Part shown: in pieces, positions 52,750-61,848 of the stretch | How positions within the stretch are numbered: position 1 is the first letter of the stretch | Layout: each line of letters opens with the position of its first letter | Source: Alloyangia pacifica | Lineage (GTDB): Bacteria > Pseudomonadota > Alphaproteobacteria > Rhodobacterales > Rhodobacteraceae | Reading direction: 5' to 3' | Assembly (NCBI RefSeq): GCF_020524285.1 | Contig: NZ_JAIVKX010000019.1 | Coordinates: 1-64,000 of the forward strand | DNA: 64,000 nucleotides | Position numbers and translations under genes: made by a program | Notes under the pieces: generated by a model | The model's input: the letters and a program-made list of their open reading frames with translations, nothing else | Told to the model about the DNA's origin: nothing | Databases searched by the model: none

Positions 52750-55026
52750 ATGTCATTTCTCCGCACGACCGTGACGGGCAGCATCTTCCTGCCCGATGGC
52801 TCTGTGATGCCCGATGGCGCGAACATCATCTTCACTCTGCGTTCGTGGGACAAGGATGCGGACCTGGACGCGCTCGCGCTCCCGGGCCCCATCATTGCCA
52901 CCGTCGAGGAGGGGTCGATCTCTGTGCAGCTTATCCGCACGGCCTCGACAGACCTGCAGACCACGTATGACGTCGGCTATATCTACCGTAACCAGTGGAC
53001 ACAATTGCCTGTGCCTGGGCGCCTCGGTGTCATCGCGATCAGCGGTGCAGGTCCTGTCGACCTCGCTGATATCCTGGCGATCCCGGCTCCCGTACCAAAT
53101 GTTCCGGATGCGCTGGCTCAGGCGCTGGCGGCGGCGGCAGACGCCATGCAGGCGGTGCAGGATGCGAACAGCGCCGCTTTGCTGGCCCTGGTTGGGACGG
53201 GGGCAGGCTTCGACAGCGTGCAGCAGCTCCTTGACAGCACGATCAACTACGGCGCGAACAGTGTGTCGCATAATGGTGAGACGGTCACTCTAAACGTTGC
53301 TGCTGGTGATCGTTGGTCGACGAAGGAAGGATACGCGTATGACGTGCTTCCGCTTGGTGCTATGGACTACCACCTGATCACCGAAGGTGATGTTCTCCTG
53401 AAGGCGGTGCCGAATGCGTCGGGTGAACTGACCTACCAGCAATTCGCGGCTGTCGAGTGCGCCGCTGATGGGGCAGGGGTGGACAGCTATCCCCAGATGC
53501 AGGCGTGTATCATCGCTGCCGAAAATATTGGCGCGAAAGTCCGACATCGTGGCCGGTTCCGCTCGGGCTATCTTCTCTTCGCGGGGACGGCAGACAAATC
53601 GGTCGAGATTTACGGATCAGGCCCATCTGACGAGTTGTTCTTTGTGGACCCAACGTTCGCGAGGACCCGCCGTGGTGGCTTCGTCATTGGCTCGAGTCGT
53701 GAGCAGAACCGGGAGAACGGCTTGGCTCTTGGCCTGGCGGGGACCTATACCAACCCCGAGAACAGCGGCTTTGCCGAGCTTGGACTAGGGGAGTATCTGC
53801 GCGACAACCTCGGATCGGTTCAGGCGCGCTATACCTCGATCCACGATCTGCGCATTACCGCGCTGCACGAGGGTGGGCTTCAGGGCGGCTATGCGATCAA
53901 CATGGTTAACGCGTTGGGCTGTGCCGCCTGGAACATCTGGGGGGATGGTTGGACGCAGCTTCTCAACATCGGCTCCGATGTTGCGCCGGCGACTCCCTCA
54001 TGCCACGACTGCCATGCGTGGAACCTCTTCGTCGACACGCCGGACCAGACGATCTGCTACTACAGCATCGGCTTCATCGCGAATTCGACCTCCTGCACGA
54101 TCAGGGATGCGCAGGCAAACAAAGGATCGGCGGACACCACCAACAACAACGTGGCCTCGATGAACTTCTGCGAGGACTGCTTCATCGAGGGCGTGAGGGC
54201 CTACAATGTCGGAACGAACGGCAATTCGACCGGGGTGACGGTGAACGGCTCCAAGAACAGCGGTGCACGGCGCATCCACATTGAGGGGGCAAAATATGCC
54301 GTGGGCGTTGCAAACACACAGGGCCGGACGCTCACCGCCGCGGAACGCAGCGTCATCGAGGATGTGACCGGGGTGAGTTGCAGCGAAGCTGCGGTTAAGC
54401 TGGCCGGCACCTTTGCCGACATCCGCCGGGTGAATGATCCGAACTGCGCCGCGACCTACAAGATCCTCACCGGTGCCGCCGACCTCGAGTGCGATCTGCG
54501 GCGGGGTCAGACGGTCGAGACGAACATTGCCAAGCGTATCGGCGAGAGCATTCAGGGCGATCGTATCCATTTCGGAACGTACGTGGAGCGGGTGTATCAA
54601 GCCCTCGCGTGCGATCTGACGATCGGGGCCGCTAACGGCGGGACGCTGACCTACCTGCAGGACGATGGTGCAGGCAATCTTATCGCGATGAAGAAGCTCG
54701 ATGAGTTCGTCTCGCTCGTGGGTATCGCGGCCTATGGCTACTTCGCCGCTGGCGGCGACACTGCGGGGGCGGCCATCACCGTCGATATCCTCAAGCAGCT
54801 CGCCTACAACTCGAGCACGGCGGAAGCCGCGCAGCTGGTGAGCATTTCGAGTGCATCGACCGCGGCGGCTTCCGATGCTGCGGCCGACACTGCGCGGACG
54901 CTCGGCTACCAGGTGAGCGTGTTCGACCAGACCGAGGATGAATTGCTCGGGAAGGCCGAGATCACGAACGCGCCGGTAGGCAGCCGCCTCAAGTCGGTGC
55001 GGGTGCAGGGTTACGTCTACAGCTGA
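52750..55026 (+). CDS. tail spike/fibre with predicted beta-helix
   Basis: 758 residues. The N-terminus (about 1-110) looks like a structural adaptor. An alanine-rich helical stretch (about 118-150) follows. The middle shows CAADGAGVDSYPQMQACIIA, the entry motif of pectate-lyase-like beta-helix spikes, and repeated short strands to about 600. Spikes of this kind often bind or cut surface polysaccharide. A terminator follows. Confidence 0.8.
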   Translation: MSFLRTTVTGSIFLPDGSVMPDGANIIFTLRSWDKDADLDALALPGPIIATVEEGSISVQLIRTASTDLQTTYDVGYIYRNQWTQLPVPGRLGVIAISGAGPVDLADILAIPAPVPNVPDALAQALAAAADAMQAVQDANSAALLALVGTGAGFDSVQQLLDSTINYGANSVSHNGETVTLNVAAGDRWSTKEGYAYDVLPLGAMDYHLITEGDVLLKAVPNASGELTYQQFAAVECAADGAGVDSYPQMQACIIAAENIGAKVRHRGRFRSGYLLFAGTADKSVEIYGSGPSDELFFVDPTFARTRRGGFVIGSSREQNRENGLALGLAGTYTNPENSGFAELGLGEYLRDNLGSVQARYTSIHDLRITALHEGGLQGGYAINMVNALGCAAWNIWGDGWTQLLNIGSDVAPATPSCHDCHAWNLFVDTPDQTICYYSIGFIANSTSCTIRDAQANKGSADTTNNNVASMNFCEDCFIEGVRAYNVGTNGNSTGVTVNGSKNSGARRIHIEGAKYAVGVANTQGRTLTAAERSVIEDVTGVSCSEAAVKLAGTFADIRRVNDPNCAATYKILTGAADLECDLRRGQTVETNIAKRIGESIQGDRIHFGTYVERVYQALACDLTIGAANGGTLTYLQDDGAGNLIAMKKLDEFVSLVGIAAYGYFAAGGDTAGAAITVDILKQLAYNSSTAEAAQLVSISSASTAAASDAAADTARTLGYQVSVFDQTEDELLGKAEITNAPVGSRLKSVRVQGYVYS

Positions 55027-55081
55027 ACACGGTGAGCCGGGGCGGTCCCGGGCGGCGCCGATCTGTAATCAACCAGTGCCT

Positions 55082-55103
55082 CCCGCTTTGGCGGGCTTTA
55101 TTT
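55082..55103 (+). terminator. terminator after the tail spike gene
   Basis: cccgc (55082-55086) and gcggg (55091-55095) around tttg, followed by ctttatttt. Confidence 0.8.
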
Positions 55104-55118
55104 TGCAATGGGGGCAGC

Positions 55119-55733
55119 ATGACGAAAGCGGACTTCATGCCGCGCACGCGGACGATCATCGGGCTGATCCGTGACTTCTTCTGGCTCGGGGCAGTGGTCA
55201 CGCCCATGATGCTGGCCATGCTCTACGGCCTCTATTCCTACAATCGCGGCTGGATCGTCTCGACGGTCAAGGATGAGTTGGGGATCGAGGGGCTGGCGAC
55301 CGAGGGAACGGTGGCGAAGCTCGCCGACCAGGTGGAGAAGCTCGGCGAGGATGTCAGGCGCGCGACCGGTGAGGATCGGGTGATCCGCCAGCCGCAGGGG
55401 CTTTCCTATGTCGAGGAGCCGGTGAGTGTCGGCGAAAACGTGGTGCTGTGGCTCACGGTGGCGCGCACGCGTCTCGGCAAGGATTGCCGGCTGCGGGACT
55501 GGACGCCGCTCTTCACGGATGGCCGCAACGTGCCGCTGGCGGGCACCCGGCGCCATCCGGGCGGCGTGTCGCGCCAGATCGGCGATGACTTCGAGAAGCT
55601 CCGGGTAGAGATGGTTCCGCCGCGCAACCTCATCCCCGGGCGGATCGAGCTCTACCTTGTGCTCGACTACGATTGCGCGGGCAAGCGCGTGCCGGATCGG
55701 ACGGATGTGGTCACCTACCAACTCCTCGGCTGA
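55119..55733 (+). CDS. prophage membrane-anchored protein
   Basis: 204 residues. One membrane span near the N-terminus (FFWLGAVVTPMMLAMLYGLY), then a coiled-coil-like segment (about 45-80) and a beta-rich domain with two cysteines. It is not a known spanin or holin. It lies after the spike terminator, with about 15 bp before its start, and may be expressed separately. Confidence 0.65.
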   Translation: MTKADFMPRTRTIIGLIRDFFWLGAVVTPMMLAMLYGLYSYNRGWIVSTVKDELGIEGLATEGTVAKLADQVEKLGEDVRRATGEDRVIRQPQGLSYVEEPVSVGENVVLWLTVARTRLGKDCRLRDWTPLFTDGRNVPLAGTRRHPGGVSRQIGDDFEKLRVEMVPPRNLIPGRIELYLVLDYDCAGKRVPDRTDVVTYQLLG

Positions 55734-55898
55734 CATACGCGACCACCGGTGGCGACCTGTCGCGCGGTCTTTGGGAAATGGCTTCCATCTCAGCGCGTGC
55801 CTGAATAGGGTGCAGCCGGGGTGATCCGGGCCTGTGGTTTCCGGATGCGCCTGCATCCGTAGATTGAACGAAGTCCGAAAGCCTGCTCTAGGGGTGCC

Positions 55899-57155
55899 AT
55901 GAAAATCCATGTCGGAAAACTCGCGGTCACACTTCTGGCCATCTTCGTGATCGCCTTCCCCAAGGCCGGCGTTGTTCCCGGGGGGGTGCCGCTTTACATC
56001 TCGGTCCCTGTCGGCGAGGTGGTCGCGCTTCTGGGCTGGCTCTGGGCCTTGCGCCACCCTGGCCGCTCCGAGTCGATCTGGGGACTGGCGCTGCTGCTCT
56101 GGGTTACCCTGACATGGGTGCACCATGTTCTGTGGAGCGAGGCACTCGACATGCGGGGCATGGCTCGCCTGGTGTTCAACTATCTGCCGGTCACCGGGCT
56201 CGGGATCGCGTTTTTCTTCATGAGATCGCCGCAAATGACGGACCGGGCGCTAACCGCGACCAAATGGGCCTTCTACTTCTTGCTCGCCTACTCGGTGCTG
56301 CAGATGCTGGTCGGTGCCGACACGGTCGCGATCCAGCACCTCACGGCAAATTACGAGGAAAGTTTCGAGGAAGTGGAGCGGCGCTCAAACCTGATCCATG
56401 CCCTCGGGGTCGCGAAAGTCTTTGGCACCTACCAGAACGGCAATATCTTCAGCCTGACGCTGGTGATGATCTTCCCGATCATCATGGCGGCAGAAAAGCG
56501 AATGTGGGTCATCTTCTGCGCGGCGGCCGTGCTGCATGTCGTGGTGATCTTTTCGGCATCCGCATCCTCCTACATCGCGCTCGCGATCGTGGATTTCCTG
56601 CTCGCGATCGCGCTGCGCAGGCTGTGGATTTACATGCCGATCCTCGGGGTGATCGTTGCGGTCGGGGTTATCCTGCTGCTCTCGCAATGCAACAACTGCG
56701 GGATGATAGAGCTGATGAATTCGCGGCTCTTCGATCGAGACCTGACCACCAATATGCGCTGGTACAAGACAGGCCTCTGGTGGGATCGCGCATTGAACGA
56801 TCCGATGATTTTCGTGGTTGGGGAAATGGGGGGCAACATCCTCACAATCTTCGAGGTGCTAGCGCTGAGCATCGCGCAATATTACGGGCTGCTCGCTCTG
56901 GTCCTCTTCTACGGCTTCTATCTGTCGGTCCTGAAGCCGTTTCGGTACCGGGCCTACAAGGCCGGAATGATCGGATACCTGGTGTCGAGTTTCGGCGAGG
57001 GCGGGTTTTGGCTCACCCCTACGCCGTACATCATCGGATGGTGTTTGGCTCTATGCGTGGCACTGGACGCAAAGGAACTCAGTACCAAGCGTAGTACGCA
57101 ATCCATGGAGCCAGAAGAAGGCCGAGGCGGCCGGCATTTGCCTGCCGCCGCGTGA
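55899..57155 (+). CDS. O-antigen ligase/polymerase-like membrane protein
   Basis: 418 residues with about ten membrane spans. The arrangement and the FGTYQNGNIFSLTL segment (about 166-180, equivalent to the HPN-type motif) fit the Wzy/WaaL O-antigen polymerase-ligase superfamily. A periplasmic loop lies near residues 260-285. Phages use such genes to change host surface polysaccharide and block re-infection. It lies between the tail spike and lysis genes. About 165 bp upstream hold no gene and could contain its own promoter. Confidence 0.75.
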   Translation: MKIHVGKLAVTLLAIFVIAFPKAGVVPGGVPLYISVPVGEVVALLGWLWALRHPGRSESIWGLALLLWVTLTWVHHVLWSEALDMRGMARLVFNYLPVTGLGIAFFFMRSPQMTDRALTATKWAFYFLLAYSVLQMLVGADTVAIQHLTANYEESFEEVERRSNLIHALGVAKVFGTYQNGNIFSLTLVMIFPIIMAAEKRMWVIFCAAAVLHVVVIFSASASSYIALAIVDFLLAIALRRLWIYMPILGVIVAVGVILLLSQCNNCGMIELMNSRLFDRDLTTNMRWYKTGLWWDRALNDPMIFVVGEMGGNILTIFEVLALSIAQYYGLLALVLFYGFYLSVLKPFRYRAYKAGMIGYLVSSFGEGGFWLTPTPYIIGWCLALCVALDAKELSTKRSTQSMEPEEGRGGRHLPAAA

Positions 57156-57249
57156 CCTCCAGTTCCTTTTCGGCCCAACCTAGTTTGAATTCGGCGGCCA
57201 ATAGGAGGGTATAGATCGCGGGGATGCCCCACCACGGCATTTCGGTCAT
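57079..57249 (-). CDS. possible small membrane protein, antisense to its neighbour's end
   Basis: 56 residues starting MTEMPWWGIPAIYTLLLAAE, with AAAGAGA before the ATG. Two apolar stretches (IPAIYTLLLAA and LGLLLAPWIAYYAW) separated by a charged loop suggest a small hairpin membrane protein. It overlaps the end of the ligase-like gene on the other strand by 77 bp. Confidence 0.4.
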   Translation of the reverse strand: MTEMPWWGIPAIYTLLLAAEFKLGWAEKELEVTRRQANAGRLGLLLAPWIAYYAWY

Positions 57250-57383
57250 CTTAGTCTCTTTCAAATGAAGTGGCATGCGCTTCGAGCCCTGAATGGGGCT
57301 CGAACTCTCGCAGCACAATACCTTCAGAAAATCTGAAAACCAACGCCCTGCAGATGCGGGGTCTCTTAGCATGGGACAACGTG

Positions 57384-58145
57384 ATGCGAGACGAAATCCG
57401 CGCACTGCAGATGGCGCTGAACGAGCTTGGTTTCGATGCTGGCCCGGAAGATGGGATCCTCGGCGAGCGTACGCGCGGGGCCGCGGGTGACTACCTCGCC
57501 AGCCGACAGGTGACCTCGACCATTGCGCCGCCGCGTTTCACCGGCGCCGCCAAGCGCCTCGATGACATCGACCTGCCGCGGATCGGCGCGCAGATCGGCT
57601 TGGGCGAGGACGAGCTGCATGCGGTGATGGAGGTTGAGGCCCGGGGCTCGGGATTCGACTCGCAGGACCGCGTGACGCAGCTCTATGAGCCGCATGTTTT
57701 CTACCGCGAGCTGGGGCCGGGGGCCGAGCGTGACCGCGCCGTGGCGCAGGGGCTCGCCTACAAGAGCTGGGGCACGCGCGCCTATCCCAAGGACAGCTAC
57801 CCGCGCCTGCTCGCGGCCATCAAGATCAACGAGGAGGCCGCGCTGCGGTCCTGCAGCTGGGGGCTCGGGCAGATCATGGGCTTCAATGCCGAGATGATCG
57901 GCTACCCGAGCGCCCGCGCCATGGTCGAGGCCTTTGCCGAGGACGAGGCTGCGCAGCTTCAAGGGCTGGTCGACTACATCGTGGCGGCCGGGCTGGACGA
58001 CGAGCTGCGGCGCCACGACTGGGCCGGGTTCGCGCGCGGCTACAACGGGCCGAGCTACGCCACGCACGGCTATCACACGAAGCTGCGCAGCGCCTTCCTG
58101 AAATGGGACGCGATCCCTGACACAACCTATCCGGAGGCGGCGTGA
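57384..58145 (+). CDS. endolysin: peptidoglycan-binding + N-acetylmuramidase
   Basis: About 253 residues. An N-terminal peptidoglycan-binding repeat (RALQMALNELGFDAGPEDGI) precedes an N-acetylmuramidase domain (about 70-250) with AVMEVEARGSGF, carrying the likely catalytic glutamate, and CSWGLGQIMGFN. It lacks a signal peptide, so it depends on the holin. The exact start is uncertain (57354 or 57384). Its stop overlaps the next start (TGATG). Confidence 0.88.
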   Translation: MRDEIRALQMALNELGFDAGPEDGILGERTRGAAGDYLASRQVTSTIAPPRFTGAAKRLDDIDLPRIGAQIGLGEDELHAVMEVEARGSGFDSQDRVTQLYEPHVFYRELGPGAERDRAVAQGLAYKSWGTRAYPKDSYPRLLAAIKINEEAALRSCSWGLGQIMGFNAEMIGYPSARAMVEAFAEDEAAQLQGLVDYIVAAGLDDELRRHDWAGFARGYNGPSYATHGYHTKLRSAFLKWDAIPDTTYPEAA

Positions 58146-58492
58146 TGGCGCGGCTCGGTCGCAAGCTCCGCTCGCTGCAGGGCAGTATGGTTGCCTTCAT
58201 GTGCCCCGGCTGCCGGATGATGCACCAGGTCGGAGTCGGGGAAGGCCCCGGCCCGCGGTGGGGCTACAACTGCAACCCGGACACGCCGACCTTCTCGCCG
58301 TCGATCAAGGTCAAGGGAACCGAGCGGCTCACTGATGAGCAGCACGCGGCCATCATGCGCGGCGAACCATTCGAGCCCGCGCCGTTTCTCTGCCACAGCT
58401 TCGTGCGCGAGGGGCGCATCCAGTTTCTGAACGACTGCAGCCATGCGCTGGCCGGGCAGGCGGTCGATCTCCCCGACCTCGATCTGCCCTGA
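58145..58492 (+). CDS. DUF6527-family phage protein
   Basis: 115 residues. FMCPGCRMMHQVG, NCNPDTPTFSPSIKV and CHSFVREGRIQFLNDC match a small family found next to phage lysis genes, with cysteines and histidines likely to bind zinc. Function unknown. Coupled to the endolysin gene by TGATG. Confidence 0.75.
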   Translation: MARLGRKLRSLQGSMVAFMCPGCRMMHQVGVGEGPGPRWGYNCNPDTPTFSPSIKVKGTERLTDEQHAAIMRGEPFEPAPFLCHSFVREGRIQFLNDCSHALAGQAVDLPDLDLP

Positions 58493-58579
58493 TGGGCGTC
58501 CGCTTCCTCCCGATCACCGACTGGCGCCTCGCGCTGGTCCTCTCCGCGGCTGCGTGCCGCTTACTGAAAGGACAAGACC

Positions 58580-58783
58580 ATGAACGCCCTGAACAACGTC
58601 TACGTTCGCCTCGCCCTCTATATCCTCTCCCCGCTGCTCACGGCGCTGGTGGCCGCGTTCCCCGGCTGGGGCATCGGCTACGCGGACGGGGTGCTGACCA
58701 TTGACCTCGCCACGCTCGTCGGGGCCATCGTCGTCGCGGTCGGCCTGTCCGGCAGCATCTTCGCAAAATGGGGCGTGAAATAG
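58580..58783 (+). CDS. holin-like membrane protein
   Basis: 67 residues, AAGGAC 8 nt upstream. Two membrane spans: LALYILSPLLTALVAAF and LATLVGAIVVAVGLSGSIF, with a short loop and a basic end (KWGVK). Size and place after the endolysin fit a class II holin, which opens the inner membrane. Confidence 0.75.
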   Translation: MNALNNVYVRLALYILSPLLTALVAAFPGWGIGYADGVLTIDLATLVGAIVVAVGLSGSIFAKWGVK

Positions 58784-58894
58784 CGCGCCTTTGAAATCGG
58801 GCGTTCTGCCTGATGCGCGCCGGGCGCTTCCCGGCAGCGGCCTTCGGGCTGCAAGGCACAGTAGGAACCCTGCTGAGCTGTCCCTGTTGGACCT

Positions 58895-58922
58895 CCCCGG
58901 CCTTCGGGCCGGGGCTTTTTCA
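58895..58922 (+). terminator. strong terminator at the end of the late operon
   Basis: ccccggcc (58895-58902), loop ttcg, ggccgggg (58907-58914), then cttttt. A stable tetraloop stem with T-tract. It marks the likely end of the late transcript. Confidence 0.92.
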
Positions 58923-58950
58923 TTTAGGCCGCAGCTCCTATGTGCGTCTC

Positions 58951-59169
58951 ATGTGGACACGAAAGCGTACGGTAATTGCAGGTCGCACTGACGGTGACAA
59001 CGACTGGATCGTCCTCAAAGACGGGCAGCAGGTGGGGAGGGTGCACACATCCCATCTTCCTGATCCGGCGTTTAGCTGGGAGTGGGCGATCCAAGTGCCG
59101 CCAGTTGCGCAGGGCTATGCGGCGGGGTTGGACGAAGCTCTAGAAGAAACTTGGAAGCGATTGAGCTGA
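58951..59169 (+). CDS. small hypothetical protein
   Basis: 72 residues starting MWTRKRTVIAGRTDGDNDWI. A short beta-rich protein with no recognised domain, just past the late terminator. The 220 bp that follow hold no gene. Confidence 0.45.
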   Translation: MWTRKRTVIAGRTDGDNDWIVLKDGQQVGRVHTSHLPDPAFSWEWAIQVPPVAQGYAAGLDEALEETWKRLS

Positions 59170-59389
59170 TCTTCGGGCCGGTTCAGTTGCTCCGAAATTG
59201 GTGGGGCAAGACCGAGGGCGCTCGCAAGATGATCGTATGGTTGAAAATCTCATCAGCTTGCGATCCTAGAAACTAGCATCACGGTCGCATTGAGCATCGA
59301 AACCGCAGGGTTGCGTCGGCAACGCTTGCTCGCTCGTTTGTAAGCCCCTACGCCTTAGTCGATTGATTTCATGTCTTTGGGTGAGGTGC

Positions 59390-59572
59390 ATGAGTCGTAA
59401 CACAAGAAGATTTTTCAGTTGCAAAGCCTGCGGTCACCAAATGCGCTTTGGCGCCCGTCAGTGCGGAGGTTGTTTTCAGCCAACGACGATTTGGAACAGG
59501 AAAAGTACCTACGTGGCGGTGCTTGTGATCCCTGTAGCGCTACTAGCTGTTTTGTTGGTCTGGGCTCTGTGA
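59390..59572 (+). CDS. small zinc-ribbon membrane protein
   Basis: 60 residues. Cysteine pairs CKAC and CGGC form a zinc ribbon (residues 10-29), followed by one membrane span (YVAVLVIPVALLAVLLVWAL). Similar small proteins are frequent in bacterial genomes; function unknown. A longer start at 59363 exists. Confidence 0.55.
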   Translation: MSRNTRRFFSCKACGHQMRFGARQCGGCFQPTTIWNRKSTYVAVLVIPVALLAVLLVWAL

Positions 59573-59973
59573 TGACCCCGTAATGGACTGCACCGCTCCT
59601 ATTGGCTGCTTGGGCTACTTCTCTTGCTCTGCGGGGGGAGGCGTTCTCTCCTGAGGGTGTGCTCTCTTCTTCCGCGACGGACGGGAGAACCTGATGCCGG
59701 CCCCAGGGGGGCGATGTATAGCCGCTTGGTGAGCCAGAGTGCTGAACTTGGCAATCAAGGCGTGCCCGACCCCTGGTCTGGCGATCTGGAACTTTTCGGA
59801 TTCCCGGGAACCGGCCGAGGTTGATCTGTTTCACCGGTGTGCCGCAAGGAAAGTCAAGGAATTTTTCTTGTTTTTTTGTGCCGTGTCCGGACTTGCGGAC
59901 TCCAACCTCAGCGTGGCTAATGCGGCACGGCAGTGACATTGTCGGCGTCATAGTTGAGTGGAGTGAAGTCAGT
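59573..59973. other. apparent intergenic region before the RTX gene
   Basis: No gene is convincing here. The frame of the downstream gene extends back to 59821 but that part looks non-coding. The promoter of the RTX gene is probably here. Confidence 0.4.
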
Positions 59974-61848
59974 ATGTTATCGGCAAGAGTTAATGGACAC
60001 ACCTTGTTTGTTTCCGGCTCGGCGGCGGACTATTCGTCCTATGCCAAGGTTGATATCACCCAAATCGGGGAAGATATTACGGTCGTAGATAACGATGCCA
60101 TCGGCACAGTCATTCCTATTGTCGGGGCTGCAGAGACCGCCCGCATCTTCGATGCTCGTGACGTCACATCGGCAGGCGTCTACATTTACTCATCGTATTC
60201 TGAACAGAGCGTTCTTAGAGGGTCGATGCAGGATGACCGGATTTATTCCTATGGATCAGGAAATGACCGCCTATTTGGTTATGCTGGCGACGACCACTTA
60301 GAAGGGCGAGAGGGAAACGACCTCTTGGATGGCGGAAATGGAGACGATAATCTGGTCGGTGGAGACGGGGACGACACTCTCATCGGTGGACGGGGCGCAG
60401 ACTCCATAGATGGCGGAAACGGTATCGACACACTGATGCTCAGCGGAAATCGCTCTGAGTACTATATTCAAGCTGTAGATGGGCGCTATGAAATTAGCCA
60501 CATCGGAGGAACGGGAGAAGACGGGTTCGACACGTTCGCCAACATCGAGTTTTTGCAGTTTCGTGACCAAGCGGTCGAAATTTCGTCGATGCCCTTGAAC
60601 TTGGACGCTTTGGTCTCGAACCACACCTTGTTTGTCTCTGGCTCGGCGGCAAATTCGTCGACCTCTGCGAGGGTAGAAATTACTCAGGTTGGCGCCAACG
60701 TTTCGGTCGAAGACAACGATAGCACTGGCACAATCATTCCAATCATCGGGACTGCGGAGACCATCCGCCACTTTGATGCTCGCGAAGTTTCTGGAGCGGG
60801 CGTCTATATGTTCTCGTCGTACTCTGGGCAGAGCCTTCTCAGGGGTTCGATGCAGGATGACCGGATTTACGCGTATGGATCTGGCAACGATCGTCTTTTC
60901 GGTTACGCGGGTGATGACTACATGGAAGGGCGAGAGGGGAACGACCTCTTGGATGGCGGCAATGGAAACGACAAACAAAGCGGCGGAGATGGAGACGACA
61001 CCATCATTGGTGGCCGAGGCGCAGACACCATAGATGGGGGGAATGGTATCGACACTCTGGTGCTCAGTGGAGATCGCTCAGAATACCATGTGCAAACTGC
61101 AGGTGGACGCTACGAAATAAGCCACATCGGCGGAACAGGGAGTGACGGGCTCGACACGTTCGCCAACATCGAGTTTCTGCAGTTCCGCGACCAGGTGGTC
61201 GAGATTTCTTCAGCACCCTTAAACTTGGACGCCTCAGTGTCGGGCCACACCTTGTTTGTCTCTGGCTCGGCCGTAGATTCGTCGATCTCGGCAAGGGTCG
61301 AAATTTCCCAGGTTGGCACCAACGTTTCGGTCGAAGACAGTGATAGCATTGGCACAATCATCCCAATCATCGGGACTGGGGAGACCATCCGCCACTTTGA
61401 TGCTCGCGAAGTTTCTGGATCGGGCGTCTACATGTTCTCATCGTATTCTGGGCAGAGCCTTCTCAGGGGTTCGATGCAGGATGACCGGATTTATGCTTAT
61501 GGATCAGGTAACGACCGTCTGTTCGGATATGCGGGCGATGACTACATGGAAGGGCGAGAGGGAAATGATCTCTTGGATGGCGGAAATGGAAGCGACAATC
61601 TGGTCGGGGGAGACGGGGAAGACACTATTATCGGTGGCCGGGGCGCAGACACCATAGATGGCGGAAACGGTATCGACACGCTTGTCTTTAGCGGAAATCG
61701 CTCGGAATATGATTTGACTGGCCTAGATGGACATTATCAGATCAATCACTCGGGTGGTTCTGAATCTGACGGGTTCGACCGTTTCTCGAACATCGAAATT
61801 CTTCAATTTTCGGACCAAACGGTGAATATCGACGATTGGGTTCTCTAA
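59974..61848 (+). CDS. RTX-type calcium-binding protein of three tandem repeats
   Basis: 624 residues from the ATG at 59974, with GGAGTG upstream. The whole protein is three copies of one 208-residue unit. Each starts with HTLFVSGSA, has a beta-rich part (IGTIIPI, LRGSMQDDRIY), then RTX nonapeptides of the GGxGxDxL type (for example GGDGDDTLIGGRGADSIDGG) and ends in FANIEFLQFRDQ. RTX repeats fold on calcium after type I secretion. No signal peptide is visible, as expected for that route; no secretion genes are near. Function could be surface or biofilm related. Confidence 0.87.
   Translation: MLSARVNGHTLFVSGSAADYSSYAKVDITQIGEDITVVDNDAIGTVIPIVGAAETARIFDARDVTSAGVYIYSSYSEQSVLRGSMQDDRIYSYGSGNDRLFGYAGDDHLEGREGNDLLDGGNGDDNLVGGDGDDTLIGGRGADSIDGGNGIDTLMLSGNRSEYYIQAVDGRYEISHIGGTGEDGFDTFANIEFLQFRDQAVEISSMPLNLDALVSNHTLFVSGSAANSSTSARVEITQVGANVSVEDNDSTGTIIPIIGTAETIRHFDAREVSGAGVYMFSSYSGQSLLRGSMQDDRIYAYGSGNDRLFGYAGDDYMEGREGNDLLDGGNGNDKQSGGDGDDTIIGGRGADTIDGGNGIDTLVLSGDRSEYHVQTAGGRYEISHIGGTGSDGLDTFANIEFLQFRDQVVEISSAPLNLDASVSGHTLFVSGSAVDSSISARVEISQVGTNVSVEDSDSIGTIIPIIGTGETIRHFDAREVSGSGVYMFSSYSGQSLLRGSMQDDRIYAYGSGNDRLFGYAGDDYMEGREGNDLLDGGNGSDNLVGGDGEDTIIGGRGADTIDGGNGIDTLVFSGNRSEYDLTGLDGHYQINHSGGSESDGFDRFSNIEILQFSDQTVNIDDWVL
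59997..61848 (+). repeat. three tandem 624-bp repeats
   Basis: ccttgtttg plus flanking sequence recurs at 60002, 60626 and 61250, exactly 624 bp apart both times. Units 2 and 3 are more alike than either is to unit 1. Conserved stretches include gggtcgatgcaggatgaccg-type blocks in every unit. Confidence 0.9.

Noticed and set aside
58492-58704. A 70-codon frame starting at the TGATG after the DUF6527 gene
   Set aside because: Most of it overlaps the holin gene in another frame, and the sequence has no spanin or lipoprotein features.
59974-61848. CRISPR-like repeat array
   Set aside because: The repeats are 624 bp long, in frame and coding; there are no short repeats with unique spacers anywhere in the window.
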